Of a DNA stretch of 64,000 nt, positions 25,166-36,539 are shown in pieces. How positions within the stretch are numbered: the stretch's first letter is position 1; every line of letters begins with the position of its first letter. This DNA is from Epiperipatus broadwayi (Eukaryota; Onychophora; Udeonychophora; Euonychophora; Peripatidae). The notes under the pieces were generated by a model. That model searched no databases. It was not told the DNA's origin and saw only the letters and a program-made list of their open reading frames with translations. A program made the position numbers and the translations under genes. Location: NCBI GenBank assembly GCA_028023455.1, contig JAQFVV010006238.1:4164572-4228571 (forward strand), written 5' to 3'.

Positions 25166-25725
25166 ACAAATAGTAGCGAAAATTTTTCCCCACAGTAGAG
25201 CCTCCTCGTACAATCTCCCTTAATCATTAGACACCATAAGATTGTGCATCATAACACCTATTTAGTGCTTGCTCATCCATTATCCCCAGACTAATTTACA
25301 ATCTATGGTTTTTATCATTGAGGAGCTTTGGATCTGGGAGCAGGGCACCTGGATCTTTTAATCAATTCACTCCTTCAGCTTATCTTCACCTTTTTGCCTA
25401 ACTATAAAGACATCAGCCCAAAATAAAAACAATAATGATTTCAACCCAAGATAATTTGCCTCTAATCTATTTTAGTATTTATATATTTTAATGCCTTTGC
25501 TTTATAATAACCATACTCACATTTAGGCTTTTGCTAGGATTTGAAGAGCATTTGATTCAATGACTCAGGTGCATTGCTTCCAAAGTGAGGAAATTCATGG
25601 GCTGAAAGCTGGTTTGGGATACTGGATGAGGAAACCTGTAATGCACAACCTTATAATATATATTGATTACTAGAACTTGCACTAGGTGGCATTATTTTGG
25701 GGAAAAATTGATATTGTTTCTACAG
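25166..25725. mobile_element. About 560-bp foldback element
   Basis: The left arm (25166-25360) and right arm (25555-25725) are inverted relatives: AATTTTTCCCC / GGGGAAAAATT, AAGATTGTGCATCAT / ATGCACAACCTTATAA, GCTCATCCATTATCCC / GGGATACTGGATGAG, GGGCACCTGGATC / GACTCAGGTGCATTG. The arms are well diverged, so it is old. The motif CCAGACTA-TTT---CTATGG links it to palindromes at 45.9 and 48.7 kb. Confidence 0.55.
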
Positions 25726-26559
25726 CCTTTGTAAGTATATAGAAAGGGTGATCATGTTATGTATTAAATATGGGACCAATCTCAATTTTATCAATTGAGT
25801 AGGATACCACAGCATTTAACTTGATTCTTAGGTACTCGGTTGTAATTTGACCCGTTGAGTAATTAACTACACAAGTATTTTATTTAACTTTGTGGATGTT
25901 TTCATAATTGAAACTATTATTGTGAGAACATTTTTCTGATGTGTTGGAATTGTAAATAATAATTAAAGTAAATTTAGGCATGGTTTCTATAGGAAATATA
26001 GATTCTGTTTAATTCAGTAGATAAGGAATGTCCACTCTGCAGGAAAGATTATACAGTTATAACTCCTTTACATATTTATAGTTTAACACTGCTTTTGACC
26101 AGGCCAGTCATATTCATAGTATGAAGATAGGTATGTAGAAGAGAGAACTTATAGGGTAATCAGTATGCCAGTTGGTGACTTTGCATATATCATTTGTGTG
26201 ATAATGCAACACAAGTTTTTTATTTAGCGCATGGGTGTATTTGCAATAAACCATACCTCTTTGTATTTCTCATCTCAAAAAATATTCTAAAATATGCAAT
26301 GTTGATTGCTTTTATTTGGGAGAATGAAAATGGTATTATAATTTCATGGAGATATAGACAAATTGGAATTTTTTAGAAAGGCTGTTTCCTGGAAGATGAA
26401 TTTAAAAAATAACATTACAGAATATCAAATAATAAAATTATGGGAACATTATATTGATCCTGTAATATGATTATCTGTGGTTGGTGGATGAAGCTTTATC
26501 ATCTTATCATTTTCTTGAGTCATATGACTATAATCATTTAGAAATGATTGCTACTGAGA

Positions 26560-27130
26560 TAATAAAGAATAATGATGTTTATCACTATCATTTCAACCAT
26601 TATTCATCCATGATAATTCAGTTTCCTTGATTTCTAGCTGTTCTTCTCTATATCACACTAAGAATCTTCCTTATTTTATTAATCTCATATGTTATCACTT
26701 TCTAGATCTTCAATAGTCTCTTGGGAATTTAGTTTTAGATTTCAACTACAACTATTATCGTCTCTTCTAGCAATACGTTCAATCTAGCCCCATATCAATC
26801 TCTTAATTCTTTCAAAAATATTAATTATATCTGCTTGTTCATTCATTCATGTATTTCGTTATTTCTAATATACATCTCTCCATACTTCCATGAGCAGTAT
26901 AAAGTCTCTTATTGTTCTTTTGTTAAGCAATACGTTCAATCTAGCCCCATATCAATCTCTTAATTCTTTCAATAATATTAATTATATCTGCTTGTTCATT
27001 CATTCATGTATTTCGTTATTCCTAATATACATCTGTCGATACTTCCATGAGCGGTATAAAGTCTCTTATTGTTCTTTTGTTAAGTAGACAAGTCTCACAT
27101 TCTCTTCTAAGAACCGGTAAAACATATTTA
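26560..27130 (-). pseudogene. RTE-like LINE 3' end, antisense, with internal duplication
   Basis: On the minus strand the sequence reads SMERCILEITKY, then IKRL-W-like GLD, then LSWMNNG before the 3' end near 26590. The order matches SMERSMLGLTR, IKRLKWSWAGHI and LQWIDNG of the LINE at 43.5-43.87 kb. Stops and frame changes are many. A 157-bp tandem duplication lies inside it. Confidence 0.6.
26769..27082. repeat. 157-bp tandem duplication
   Basis: Copy one 26769-26925, copy two 26926-27082, both starting AGCAATACGTTCAATCTAGC. I count about half a dozen differences, so it is younger than the LINE remnant that contains it. Confidence 0.9.
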
Positions 27131-27725
27131 GTGGTTTTTATAGTCACACTTTATTATACAAATAGCAAAAGATATAATTAAACTTTAAACAATTTGTTTT
27201 GTATTTTATATTTTATTTATTGTAATTTAACCTTTACTTTATCTTTAAGAATTTTATTTTTCTATATTTACTTCAATTTACATAGTTTAATTGATTTGGC
27301 AGTTAAATCGTTTTGAGCAATCTAATCTACATTGCTAATGCAATATCACTAAAAAGAAAAAATAATAATAATTTCAGTCATTTTTCTTATTTTATAGTCA
27401 ACAAATTAAATGCATTTTAATTACTCAAATTTTATTTCTTATCTTATAGTGAGGAATTATGAATTTATTGAAGAATTTTGATGATTGCTGCTTGACTTCA
27501 TATGTTAATAAAACTTAATGAAATTTTTTATGTGTGAAATGATTATTCTTAAAAAAATTAATTTTGATTTGCAAAAAAAATAATATATATCATCTTATAT
27601 AAAGTTTTATTATAAATAAATATATATTGTTTTGTAAATATATTGTTTGGCATAAATGATATGTATAATAAATATATATGTTGTCTGTCGAAATTAGTTA
27701 GACTCGCTACAAGAACTGTGTTCAG

Positions 27726-27832
27726 GTCAAGCGTTGTTAGCTGAGAGGTCATCGCAGTTGCCTTGCAAGCAAGTAGTTGGTTGCAGACGGTTGTGGGTTC
27801 GCCTCCCGGCCGATGCTATAACATATGAAAAA
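27726..27832 (+). mobile_element. Young 107-bp tRNA-like SINE with perfect 15-bp target duplications
   Basis: The insert lies between two identical copies of AAGAACTGTGTTCAG (27711-27725 and 27833-27847) and ends in an A tail, the signature of LINE-driven insertion. It holds an A box (TTAGCTGAGAGG), an anticodon-arm-like TTGCCTTGCAAGCAA (stem TTGC/GCAA, loop CTTGCAA, reading anticodon TGC), and a B box (GGGTTCGCCTCCCGG). The distance from A to B box is longer than in a normal tRNA because of about 20 extra bases after the anticodon arm, so it is not a standard tRNA-Ala gene. It may be transcribed by Pol III. No second copy is in the window. Confidence 0.8.
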
Positions 27833-27880
27833 AAGAACTGTGTTCAGTTGAATGACTGTCCGAAGATTTGTTATTGGTAG

Positions 27881-28292
27881 TATTTGTATATTAGACTATT
27901 TCTGTCATCTGGTTGAATTGTTAAAGCTTTTTTAGCATTTGAATCCAACAGTTTAATTGGTATCATTCTTATCTTCAGGTATTGCTTAACTGATGAATAA
28001 CAGTTAGTACTGGAATTGAACCAGTGACCTTTAGATTCATGAATACAAAATTTAGGGTACTTACTAACAAATTTATCTAGTTAGATAGTGTGCCACCTTA
28101 AATTTGGTATTTGCAAATCTAAGACAGCTGGTTCAGTTTGTGAATATTTATCACTGGTTTGGCCAGCAATAGCTGAAAAAGGGAGTAGAATATCATTTAA
28201 AAAATTATGATCTATATTATGTGTTATTATTAGCAATGAAAGTATATATAAAATTATACACAAAATGGAAGTAGTCTAACATATAATTGCAA
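27881..28292. repeat. Foldback element with internal tRNA-like segment (copy 1 of family H)
   Basis: TATTTGTATATTAGACTATT at the left is matched in reverse by AGTAGTCTAACATATAATTG at the right. Near 28010, on the minus strand, a tRNA-like stretch ends in CACTGGTTCAATTCCAGTAC, a good B box. The neighbouring palindrome at 28472-28838 has the same layout and central block. Confidence 0.5.
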
Positions 28293-28354
28293 GTATTCAG
28301 TCAAGTTTAGAAATAATGCAGAGTAAAATTATATTTAAAAGAATCTTAATTAAC

Positions 28355-28387
28355 TAATATATATATATGTGTGTGTGTGTGTGTGTT
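28355..28387. repeat. (AT)n(GT)n microsatellite
   Basis: AT repeats passing into GT repeats. Confidence 0.9.
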
Positions 28388-28471
28388 GAAATGAATATTT
28401 TCATGTGCAAAATATGTTTTATAAATTACGTTTTCGATTTAATAAAATAAAATAAAATATACTGTCTGTAT

Positions 28472-28838
28472 TTATATATTGGACTAATTCCATCATTGAG
28501 TATTAAGTATTGAATGTATTTAAATTTTCCAATTGCATTCAACTGTTAGTAATAGGACAGAGGTTAGTATATGCGCAACGTTTAGAATGTTTATTCTTCT
28601 CTCTTCTTTGGGTGTTGCTGTCTGATCAGGGATACTATTAGCATGGGAATTGAACCTGGATTTCTGAATATTGAATTTGGTACTGATCAGGCCTGCAACA
28701 TCTGAAGAAGAGGGGAGAATAATACTACTCAAAATGTTGTGATATACCAATCTGCGTGCTATTATTCCTTAGTTGAATGTATTTTCTAATGACATTCAAT
28801 ACCTAATGTTAGATAATAGAAATAGTCCAGTATATAAG
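28472..28838. repeat. Foldback element with internal tRNA-like segment (copy 2 of family H)
   Basis: Left TATATTGGACTAATTCCATC pairs with right ATAGAAATAGTCCAGTATATA, and the arms go on inward (GTATTGAATGT / ACATTCAATAC; GAATGTTTATTCT / AGAATAATACTACT). In the centre, on the minus strand, AGAAATCCAGGTTCAATTCCC carries a B box. Same family as the element starting 590 bp upstream. Confidence 0.6.
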
Positions 28839-29589
28839 TTCAATGAAAATACCATCATCACAAATCTTCAGGAAAATACTAAATATATTGACATTTTGAT
28901 AACATTTGTCCTCAACTGGGTGAAAAAAAAACAGTAATAATCACAAGATGGTAACAAAGATAATTATATCAAAAGGTTGTTGGATAGTTAGACTTAAATT
29001 TGGCAGTATTGTTTACATTCATTTGTTAAAAAAACTCTTCTAAATAGTTTGGTAATTTCATTGTTTAATCACATGTGTTAATGCAATTGTCTTTTTAAAT
29101 AGGTCTATAGCCTCTTTGGTCAGGATTATTGCATGTGGATATGGATTTGTCTATTTGAGAAACCTATCCAATGACTAGTGAACAAAATATGGAGAGCAAG
29201 TTCTGAAAATGTTGAGGATTTTTTCACTGCATTAATGTGCTTATCTCTTTTAGCACCTACATATCAATTGCTTCTCTCTATATATGTTGCTGGGAATATG
29301 CCACATGGGATCTCACAGACTCCTTGAACTTTCAGAGAGACTAGCAGAAGCATTAGCTTTTGGGGTGTGTGCTTTGAGTACTGCCCCATTTATAGTGATA
29401 ATGGTGGGTTAATGATTCTTTAATAAGACGTAAAATATATGTCTGATCTCTTTTCTTAATGCAAATGTATTTGAGACTAAAAATACCTTTGCAAAAAGTG
29501 ACTTAGTTATGGAGAAGATTTGGGCCAGATGATGATGATGATGAGATGATGCCTTTAGATGTCAGCATGTGTAGATTTTTTATATTTAA

Positions 29590-29835
29590 GGGGAGACCCA
29601 AAAATAACCAGAATTGTTCTCTGATTTGTGTGCCTGTTATAGTATACATACGTGTTGCAGGAATCCTTTTGCATCAATCTGCCGAATGACATTGCCATGT
29701 GAAATTGTGGGACTATGTAATACTTTTCTTATAAAGTGCATTTTACTTTTTTGGCAATATTTTATAATGGCTGAAAAGGTTGAACAATGTGAAATTCTGG
29801 TTTCATTTACAAAAAATCACAATGAAAACAGCTGA
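29590..29835 (+). pseudogene. Possible mariner-like element, 5' end and first codons
   Basis: AAGGGGAGACCCAAAAATAACC followed about 170 bases later by a Met start (MAEKVEQCEILVSFT near 29767) resembles the leader and N-terminus of certain mariner-type transposases. The frame ends after about 20 codons and no helix-turn-helix follows. Recognition is from general memory of such leaders, so it is weak. Confidence 0.3.
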
Positions 29836-29859
29836 TTATAAACAAGCTGATCTCATAAA

Positions 29860-32060
29860 AAACACAAGCTTATGAGTGGTTTAATTGAAATGTTAAATTC
29901 ATTGTGTTCCTAAAAAGCTTGGCAAGTGAAATTCAAATTCAAAACAATGTTGATTTTTTTGACACAAATAGCATTTTTCTCTCAAGTTTAATTTATAATA
30001 ATCAAACATATTTATTGTGATGCAGTAAAACAAATATTTCATTTTGTGGCAAAGAAAAGAGTGCACGCTTCACCTCAAAAAACTCTGATCTCTCAAAGCC
30101 TTGAGTGAGAGACATTTTAAAATTAAATTTAATATGATCCAGTTTATCTATAGCCATATTCACTTGATTTCACTTTATGCAACTTTTTTTGTGTGGAACT
30201 TAGAAGTGGTGGGTGTAAAATGACAGAGGCATTATAAGGCATCACTTTACAAGTTAGACTAGTGTATTGCATCAAATAGATAGTAATTTGAAAGAGATGA
30301 AATTTATAACACTTACGAATATATAAACAATTTTTTATTATAAAATTTCAGTTAATTTCCTCCCCCTTTCCTCCTTTGTATAGCAAATGATAAGGTGTCT
30401 TTGTTTTAGAAACGAGAGCATAAAAAAGGAGTTTTTCATCCTTTTTATTTTCACAGTGAATATAATTTGGAGATGTTCATTATTAAGTCATTCAGTTTTT
30501 CTCCTATGTGACAAACAACAAATCTGTCTTTAACATACATGAACCAAACAGATGGCTTGCATAATGCTGAGTTTAAAGCTTGTGTTTCAAATTCTTTCAT
30601 AATAAATTGGCAAAAACATTAGAGCTGGGAGATCACATTGCGATTCTGATTACTTGCAGAATTGACCATTGCAAGTAATGAAAGTATTATAGGATGTTTA
30701 GTTAATGTGGCAATATTATGTAAATTGCAACATTTTGAAACTGCATCCAATGCCTAATTAATTTGCATGTTTTTAATAAGCAATGAAACAACATTAAAGC
30801 TTAAAAGGATGTCATTTGATGTGACTTTTAGATTATTAATAATTAAACACACACATATATATTAAAATTAAAAGAATAAGAGATGTAAATCTAAAAAGTA
30901 TAAAATTAATGATATGTCTAGATTTATGACTATGTATAACTCATTAAACTCTAAGTTGTATAAGTACATATGTCTGGGAAAATAAGTCTTATATGTTCTA
31001 AAATGGTGTAGAATTTTCAAGGTGACATATCTGTAGGTGGCATAACTACCCATTCAATTAGAGGTGTTAAATGGGCATTAATTTTTTTTGTACCAAAATG
31101 GTGCAGGAATTTCTAAAATGATAAACTTATTGGTGGCTTTACTTAGCAACCCAATTATTGATTATTAACTGGATATCTAGTTATTTTTACCCAGTAGATA
31201 AAAGGTAGTGAAACTGAAAAAGCCTCATAAACTAGAAATTAATAAATCTGACAATCTTCTTTTTAACTGTTTTTAATGGATATTGAGTTTTTTTTTCCGC
31301 AGTGATTATATGAATGCTGTTTGAATTGATAGATAAATGAATTTGTGTTTTGTGGACCTCATACAGAGTTGTATAAAATGTTGCATATGTTGAATTCACT
31401 ATGAAATCTGTCTTAAATATTTTTATTTTATCAAATTTCAGAAAGATCAATGAAATGTCTAATAATTTAGATTGTTCTATGGCAGTTTTAAACATTTTTG
31501 ACATTTTATTCCAATTTTAAATTCAGAAAGTTTGTTTTCTTGCAGTTTTTAGTGCTTGGGTTGTAGGAAGTGTCAACAATACATGAAGATGGGGGTTATG
31601 CTGTAATGTTGTTAATGAACTTTCATATAAGATATGGACTAATAGGCTTTGCATAGGTAGAAAACCTGTTATATATGAACTTGTCTGAATCATTACGTAA
31701 AATAGTGGTTGATTCTGGTTTGTATTATAGTTGGAAGTCAGGATATAAAAGAAGTCAATATTATATGATGACTTATCAAGTAAACAAAGCTGTCTCTCTC
31801 TAGTGTCATCTAGTATAAGTTTGAGTAATCAATGATTACAAGACACTAGAATAGAAGACTGCTTTGCCTTATATTGTTACAAACTGATGATTTTGGTGAT
31901 TTGTTATTATTATTAGCAATTACAGATGCATATCTTAGCTTATTCACTAAAATTAAATCAATAATTGCATTAGAATTAGTAACTACAACTCATGTTGCAT
32001 TTCAACATCTGCTAATCCATTTATAAATTTATTTTCAATTTTATTTATTGTGGAGTAATT
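29860..32060. other. AT-rich stretch with no supported gene
   Basis: No domain, RNA gene or structured repeat recognised on either strand. Open frames up to 90 codons are AT-driven. Confidence 0.6.
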
Positions 32061-32099
32061 GAAGAATCATCTTAAACTATGTGTAGATATAAATAAATC

Positions 32100-32745
32100 A
32101 CCTGAGAATGATTCTACATGCAGAATTGAATGTAATAATGTCAATAAACCAGTTGAATAATTTGAACAGTTCTTTGAGGTGATTCTATTATTAGGGTGTT
32201 GATTGAAGGATTTCTTACAGAACTGAATATGGTAGATGTCAATAAGTTAGTTCACTAAATTGTAAAGTTTTCTGAGAAAAATTCTATTATTAAGGCATTG
32301 ATTGAAATGTTGATTACATGCAGAGTTTTAGGTAATAGATAGCAATAAAACAATTCATTAAAGAGAACAGTTCTTTGAGAGTGATTTTGTTATTTGGAGG
32401 TTCATTGTAAGATTTCATGCAGAATTTTATGAGATACAAAACAATGAATCAGTTCTCTAAAAGTGATCCTCTTATGATGGAATTGATTGAAAGGGTACAT
32501 GCCAAATTTTATGAGATAGATATCAGTAAATAAATTCCCTAAACTAAACAGTTCTCTGATAATAATTTTATTATTATTAGGGGATTGATTGAAAGATTAG
32601 GTATAGAATTTTATACAATGGATATCAAATCAGTGAACCATTTATTGAGAGTGGTTCTACTATTAAGAAAATTTATTATAAAGTTACAAACAGAATTTTT
32701 ATGTTGGATAAATAATAAGTAAATATGGAACTTCATGAGAGGTAT
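32100..32745 (+). repeat. Old tandem array, unit about 100 bp, about 6-7 copies
   Basis: A block like ACATGCAGAATTTTATGAGATAGATATCAATAAA recurs near 32114, 32216, 32318, 32415, 32498, 32600 and 32688; between occurrences come AACAGTTCTxTGAGAGTGATTxTATTATTA and GATTGATTGAAAG. Copies differ by about a quarter, so the array is old. It encodes no continuous frame. Confidence 0.7.
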
Positions 32746-33922
32746 AAGGTTTAAAAACAGAAGTTCATTGATTGAAGTGAGTACTTAAAAATGATTGGTA
32801 AATTAGGATTGCTAAGGAGACAGAATTATTTTCTGACAAAGGTCACTTTAGAATTTTTGCATATTTTTTTTTGTATTCAGAATAATATGTGGGACCTGAA
32901 AAATGATATATAACTTCATGTAGTGAATGAATGGCAGTTTCCTATATCAGGGGTGGCCAAGACATCAAACAGAAGGTTTCTTGAAGTCCACCATGAACAT
33001 GGTATGAACATTGACAAATTATAATGATAAATTCAGAGCTGATTTGAATATAAAATATAATAAAAAATAAAAAAGTAGAAATTCAAAATTATTCTCATTT
33101 AAAAATAATTAAATTTAAAATAACACTAGGTGTTATTGTTGATCTCAAAAATAAACCCAGGTTAGAAGAAGCTGAAAAGAATTAAATTATTTTTGTGTAA
33201 TGCTACAGCTAAAATTCTTAGAAATATCTAATTGCTATTTCCCAAGGAGAGATGAAAATAACTTGTCCTGGAGAAACAAGGATTTTAATGAACTGATTTT
33301 AAAATAAAGAAGTTGTGAACTTTTTAAAACACTTCATATAATAATTTAATAATTGCAATTTTATCTTTACCTTGTTCAAAATACCTATTGACTGAGTGAA
33401 TTAAATGTCTAAATTTTTGATTGGTCAATTACAGAATCAGCAGTAAAAATATATTTAAATCTTTTAAAATTATTATTGTTTCAGTTTAGGTTCTAAAAAC
33501 AAATTAATAATTTTTGTCAGATTATTAAAGTAAACAAAAGTTTTTTCAAAAATAAATTTCTATTTATAATTGATAAAAATAATCTCTAGCAGACAACAGA
33601 AAACATATTTTTTGTAACTATTACAAAATTCGGGCTATGTCATTGATTTCTTTCTCAATTTATTTTCATCTAAAGTAAATATTTTTTTACTAAAATGTAA
33701 ACTATTCTTCTAAAATAATTATATTTTCACACATATTTTATGAAAATAATAATAAATTATATAAAAAAACACTCTAAAATCAAAACAAAGAACTTAGAAC
33801 TGTCAAAATTGTTGACAAGTGCTCCCTTTTGTAGAGAACGTAAAACAGCCAATTATCACATTGGAAGGCAGGCCTTATCTCATTGTTATAATTTTAAATT
33901 TAAATATTATTGATTTTTTAGT

Positions 33923-34060
33923 TGTAAAATAATTATAAAGACAGCAGTATATAGGTTTTTCATCATAAAATGACTGTAAAATCAGAAAAATAATGTAAAA
34001 TTAGCAGTTTGTGAGTGAGTTAAAGTCACATATAAGTATCCTCATGGAGAACAGTCCATT
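33923..34060 (+). repeat. Left copy of a 138-bp near-perfect inverted repeat
   Basis: The sequence TGTAAAATAATTATAAAGAC .. GAGAACAGTCCATT is the reverse complement of 35141-35278 with one or very few differences (GAGTGAGTT against GAGCGAGTT). Low divergence marks a recent inverted duplication. Confidence 0.9.
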
Positions 34061-35004
34061 AATAAATATTTTATAAAGCAACATGAACAAATTGTAATAC
34101 TAGAGGGAGCTGAGATAATTTAATAATAGTTATATAAAATGTCTTTAACAGTTCATATCATATTGGAAAAAAATTATCAGTTTGTATCTTTTTAAGTACA
34201 TTCTAAAAAAACCAGGACTTTGAACAGTTATTTTTTTCCATTCTGTTTTTTGTTCCAGCAAAATAATGTTTTGTTTTGGTTTCCAGTTCGAAGCTCTGAA
34301 AAAAATGTAGTCACTTTCAGGTACACTTTCACCAAAAAAGTCACCCCTAACCTATATGATAATTATTATATTTTGAATAAATAGAAGGAATAATTTGTTC
34401 TCATTTTAAATAATGATATAAGAATGCATATGGTTGTTTTGAATGATATATTCTTCTTTCTTATGGATTTCAATTTATATGAAGATATTTAGCATAATAC
34501 ATTTTAAAGAGTTATTTGTAATCTTAATAATGGAAAGTTGTAGATGCTGATGATATTTTAGACTAAAACTATTGGAATATTTTAAGAGTATATGGAATCA
34601 AAAAGCTCAAAGTTTCAGGAATAATTCTCACATGAGTAATGTAATTAAAAAGAAACTTGGCTTAAGTGAATATAATTGATAAATGATCAATCAGCTGTTA
34701 ATATTCTCACTTGTTACACGTTTTTCTAAGAAATTTGCATATATATATAATAAAACAAGTCATAAATTTTGTAACTTGCTTTTAAGCTTGCATTTAAATG
34801 ATCACTAAATGGAGCTTATCAATAGCTGTAATCAAGATATATTTTATAAGTGCTGAAAGATAAAGAATTCATAATGTCTTTCGGAAAGTCCCTATCTCCA
34901 GACCAATTGGTTTAGAGCTTGTGGCTCACCTCAGTGGAATGCTGGGACTCTAAAAACTAGATCTAAAATACTAACTCAAAAGTCAGCACTTATAAAATAT
35001 GTTT

Positions 35005-35203
35005 CTATCAATTTGAAAGCCTGAACTGTTCAGACACGTAAATGTCTTCAAATCCACCTTTACAAACCAGATAGCTATAAGGATCTGAATTCAGCTCAGT
35101 TTCATCATATAGTAATAACCTCTGCAATATAGCATCACAAAATGGACTGTTCTCCATGAGGATACTTATATGTGACTTTAACTCGCTCACAAACTGCTAA
35201 TTT
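35005..35203 (-). CDS. Possible terminal exon, unknown product
   Basis: On the minus strand an open frame of about 60 codons (starting FVSELKSHISILMENSPFCD, ending SEQFRLSN then stop) follows a TTAGCAG acceptor-like sequence. It is richer in varied, hydrophilic residues than most chance frames here. The family is not recognised. Its first third lies in the right copy of the 138-bp inverted repeat, so part of it also exists at 34.0 kb. A decayed exon or mobile-element piece is equally possible. Confidence 0.25.
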
Positions 35204-35278
35204 TACATTATTTTTCTGATTTTACAGTCATTTTATGATGAAAAACCTATATACTGCTGTCTTTATAATTATTTTACA
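35141..35278 (-). repeat. Right copy of a 138-bp near-perfect inverted repeat
   Basis: Reverse complement partner of 33923-34060. The 1080-bp spacer between the two copies shows no matching structure. In principle the pair can form a long hairpin or promote inversion of the spacer. Confidence 0.9.
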
Positions 35279-35289
35279 GACTGCACATT

Positions 35290-36300
35290 ATTTATTTATT
35301 TTAAAAATACAGAAATCAAATTTAATTATTTTATTGTGTTGTTGATGGGATAGTAGAAAGATATAAAAGGTACCCTTTCTTTCTATTATATCGAGTGACA
35401 TCTTGGGTAAAAGGCTATAATTTTCTAATTTTATATAATTTGTTTATGCAATTGTCAAGCAGATTAAACACTTCTTTATGTAATGATTATTGTTATTATA
35501 ATATATTAGGATACATTATCTTATAAGAGAAGTGTATGTCTCCTAGAGTCTGCCAGGATGACAGTCATTAACTTCAACACAATACAACAGCATACTTTCC
35601 CAAAATTAACAAGAAGAACCCTGAGATCATTATTTATTATGTTTTTAATCATTAATCAATTTATTTGTATCATAATTATTGTAGTGGCTAAAGATATTCA
35701 TTATTATTTATCTACCATGAGAAAAATACATTACATTTTACTCTACAGGAGTAGAGTAGATCAGATCATCTCAATAAATAATTATTTAGTGATAGATATT
35801 TGCTATATCAGATATTAAAGAAAAGTCAAAAAGACTCTATTCGATACTCTATTACATGTTACTATAAGTGCAAAATATTTATTGCTCAGGGAATATATTT
35901 TGATGGAGGGAAATGTATGTTTTTGAATGTGCTGCATAGGGATGAGTGAAGTTTTTTTTTCTACCTAGTTTATTTACTTGTTTATAATTATGCATATTAT
36001 TATTGCTTTGAAATTTTCTTTTATCTTAATAGATGTCTCTGTAGTAAAAATGAAAAATAACTAACCAATTGCTGAGCTTAGCATGAATAGATTATTCATT
36101 TTTGTCATAGTAATCATCATCAGTATTGTAACAGTCAGAATCGTCTATCTCGCTAACACACTGCAGAATTCAAACCCCAGACATGAAACTGAACATTCTA
36201 GGAGGGGTTGCCTTCTAGATATACTAAGTTCGAATCTAAAGTCCAAATTTCACAGCGCCATCTACATGATAACGCATCTGATGCCACTACTAGTATAACC
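35290..36300. other. No supported gene; possible repeat near 36.1 kb
   Basis: AT-rich to 36.1 kb. From about 36110 to 36300 the composition changes and includes AAGTTCGAATCTAAAG, similar to a B box, but no A box or repeat partner could be matched. Confidence 0.4.
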
Positions 36301-36539
36301 TTTGACTGGTGCCTGGTGGTCAGGGAGAAACAAAAGACTCTATACTAAAAGAAGCTTGGATGGCTAATTAACATTTATGGATTTACAAAAAGAAATGCAG
36401 AAAATATATATATATATATAGACCGAGACAGTGATAGGAATCAATAAAATAAGATATCAAATTTAATTTTAAATAATTTCACAAAATTTATTTATATAAA
36501 TTATATATATAATGCCACTGTCTTCTTATATGAGACAGG

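Noticed and set aside
27558-27752. 64-codon minus frame ending near the SINE
   Set aside because: It runs from AT-rich flank into the SINE insert and target duplication; no coding character.
27726-27810. Functional tRNA-Ala(TGC) gene
   Set aside because: About 20 surplus bases between anticodon and T arms, weak acceptor pairing, plus A tail and target duplications mark a SINE.
32947-32985. CAGGGGTGGCCAA, similar to hAT transposon ends
   Set aside because: No matching inverted end and no 8-bp duplication found nearby.
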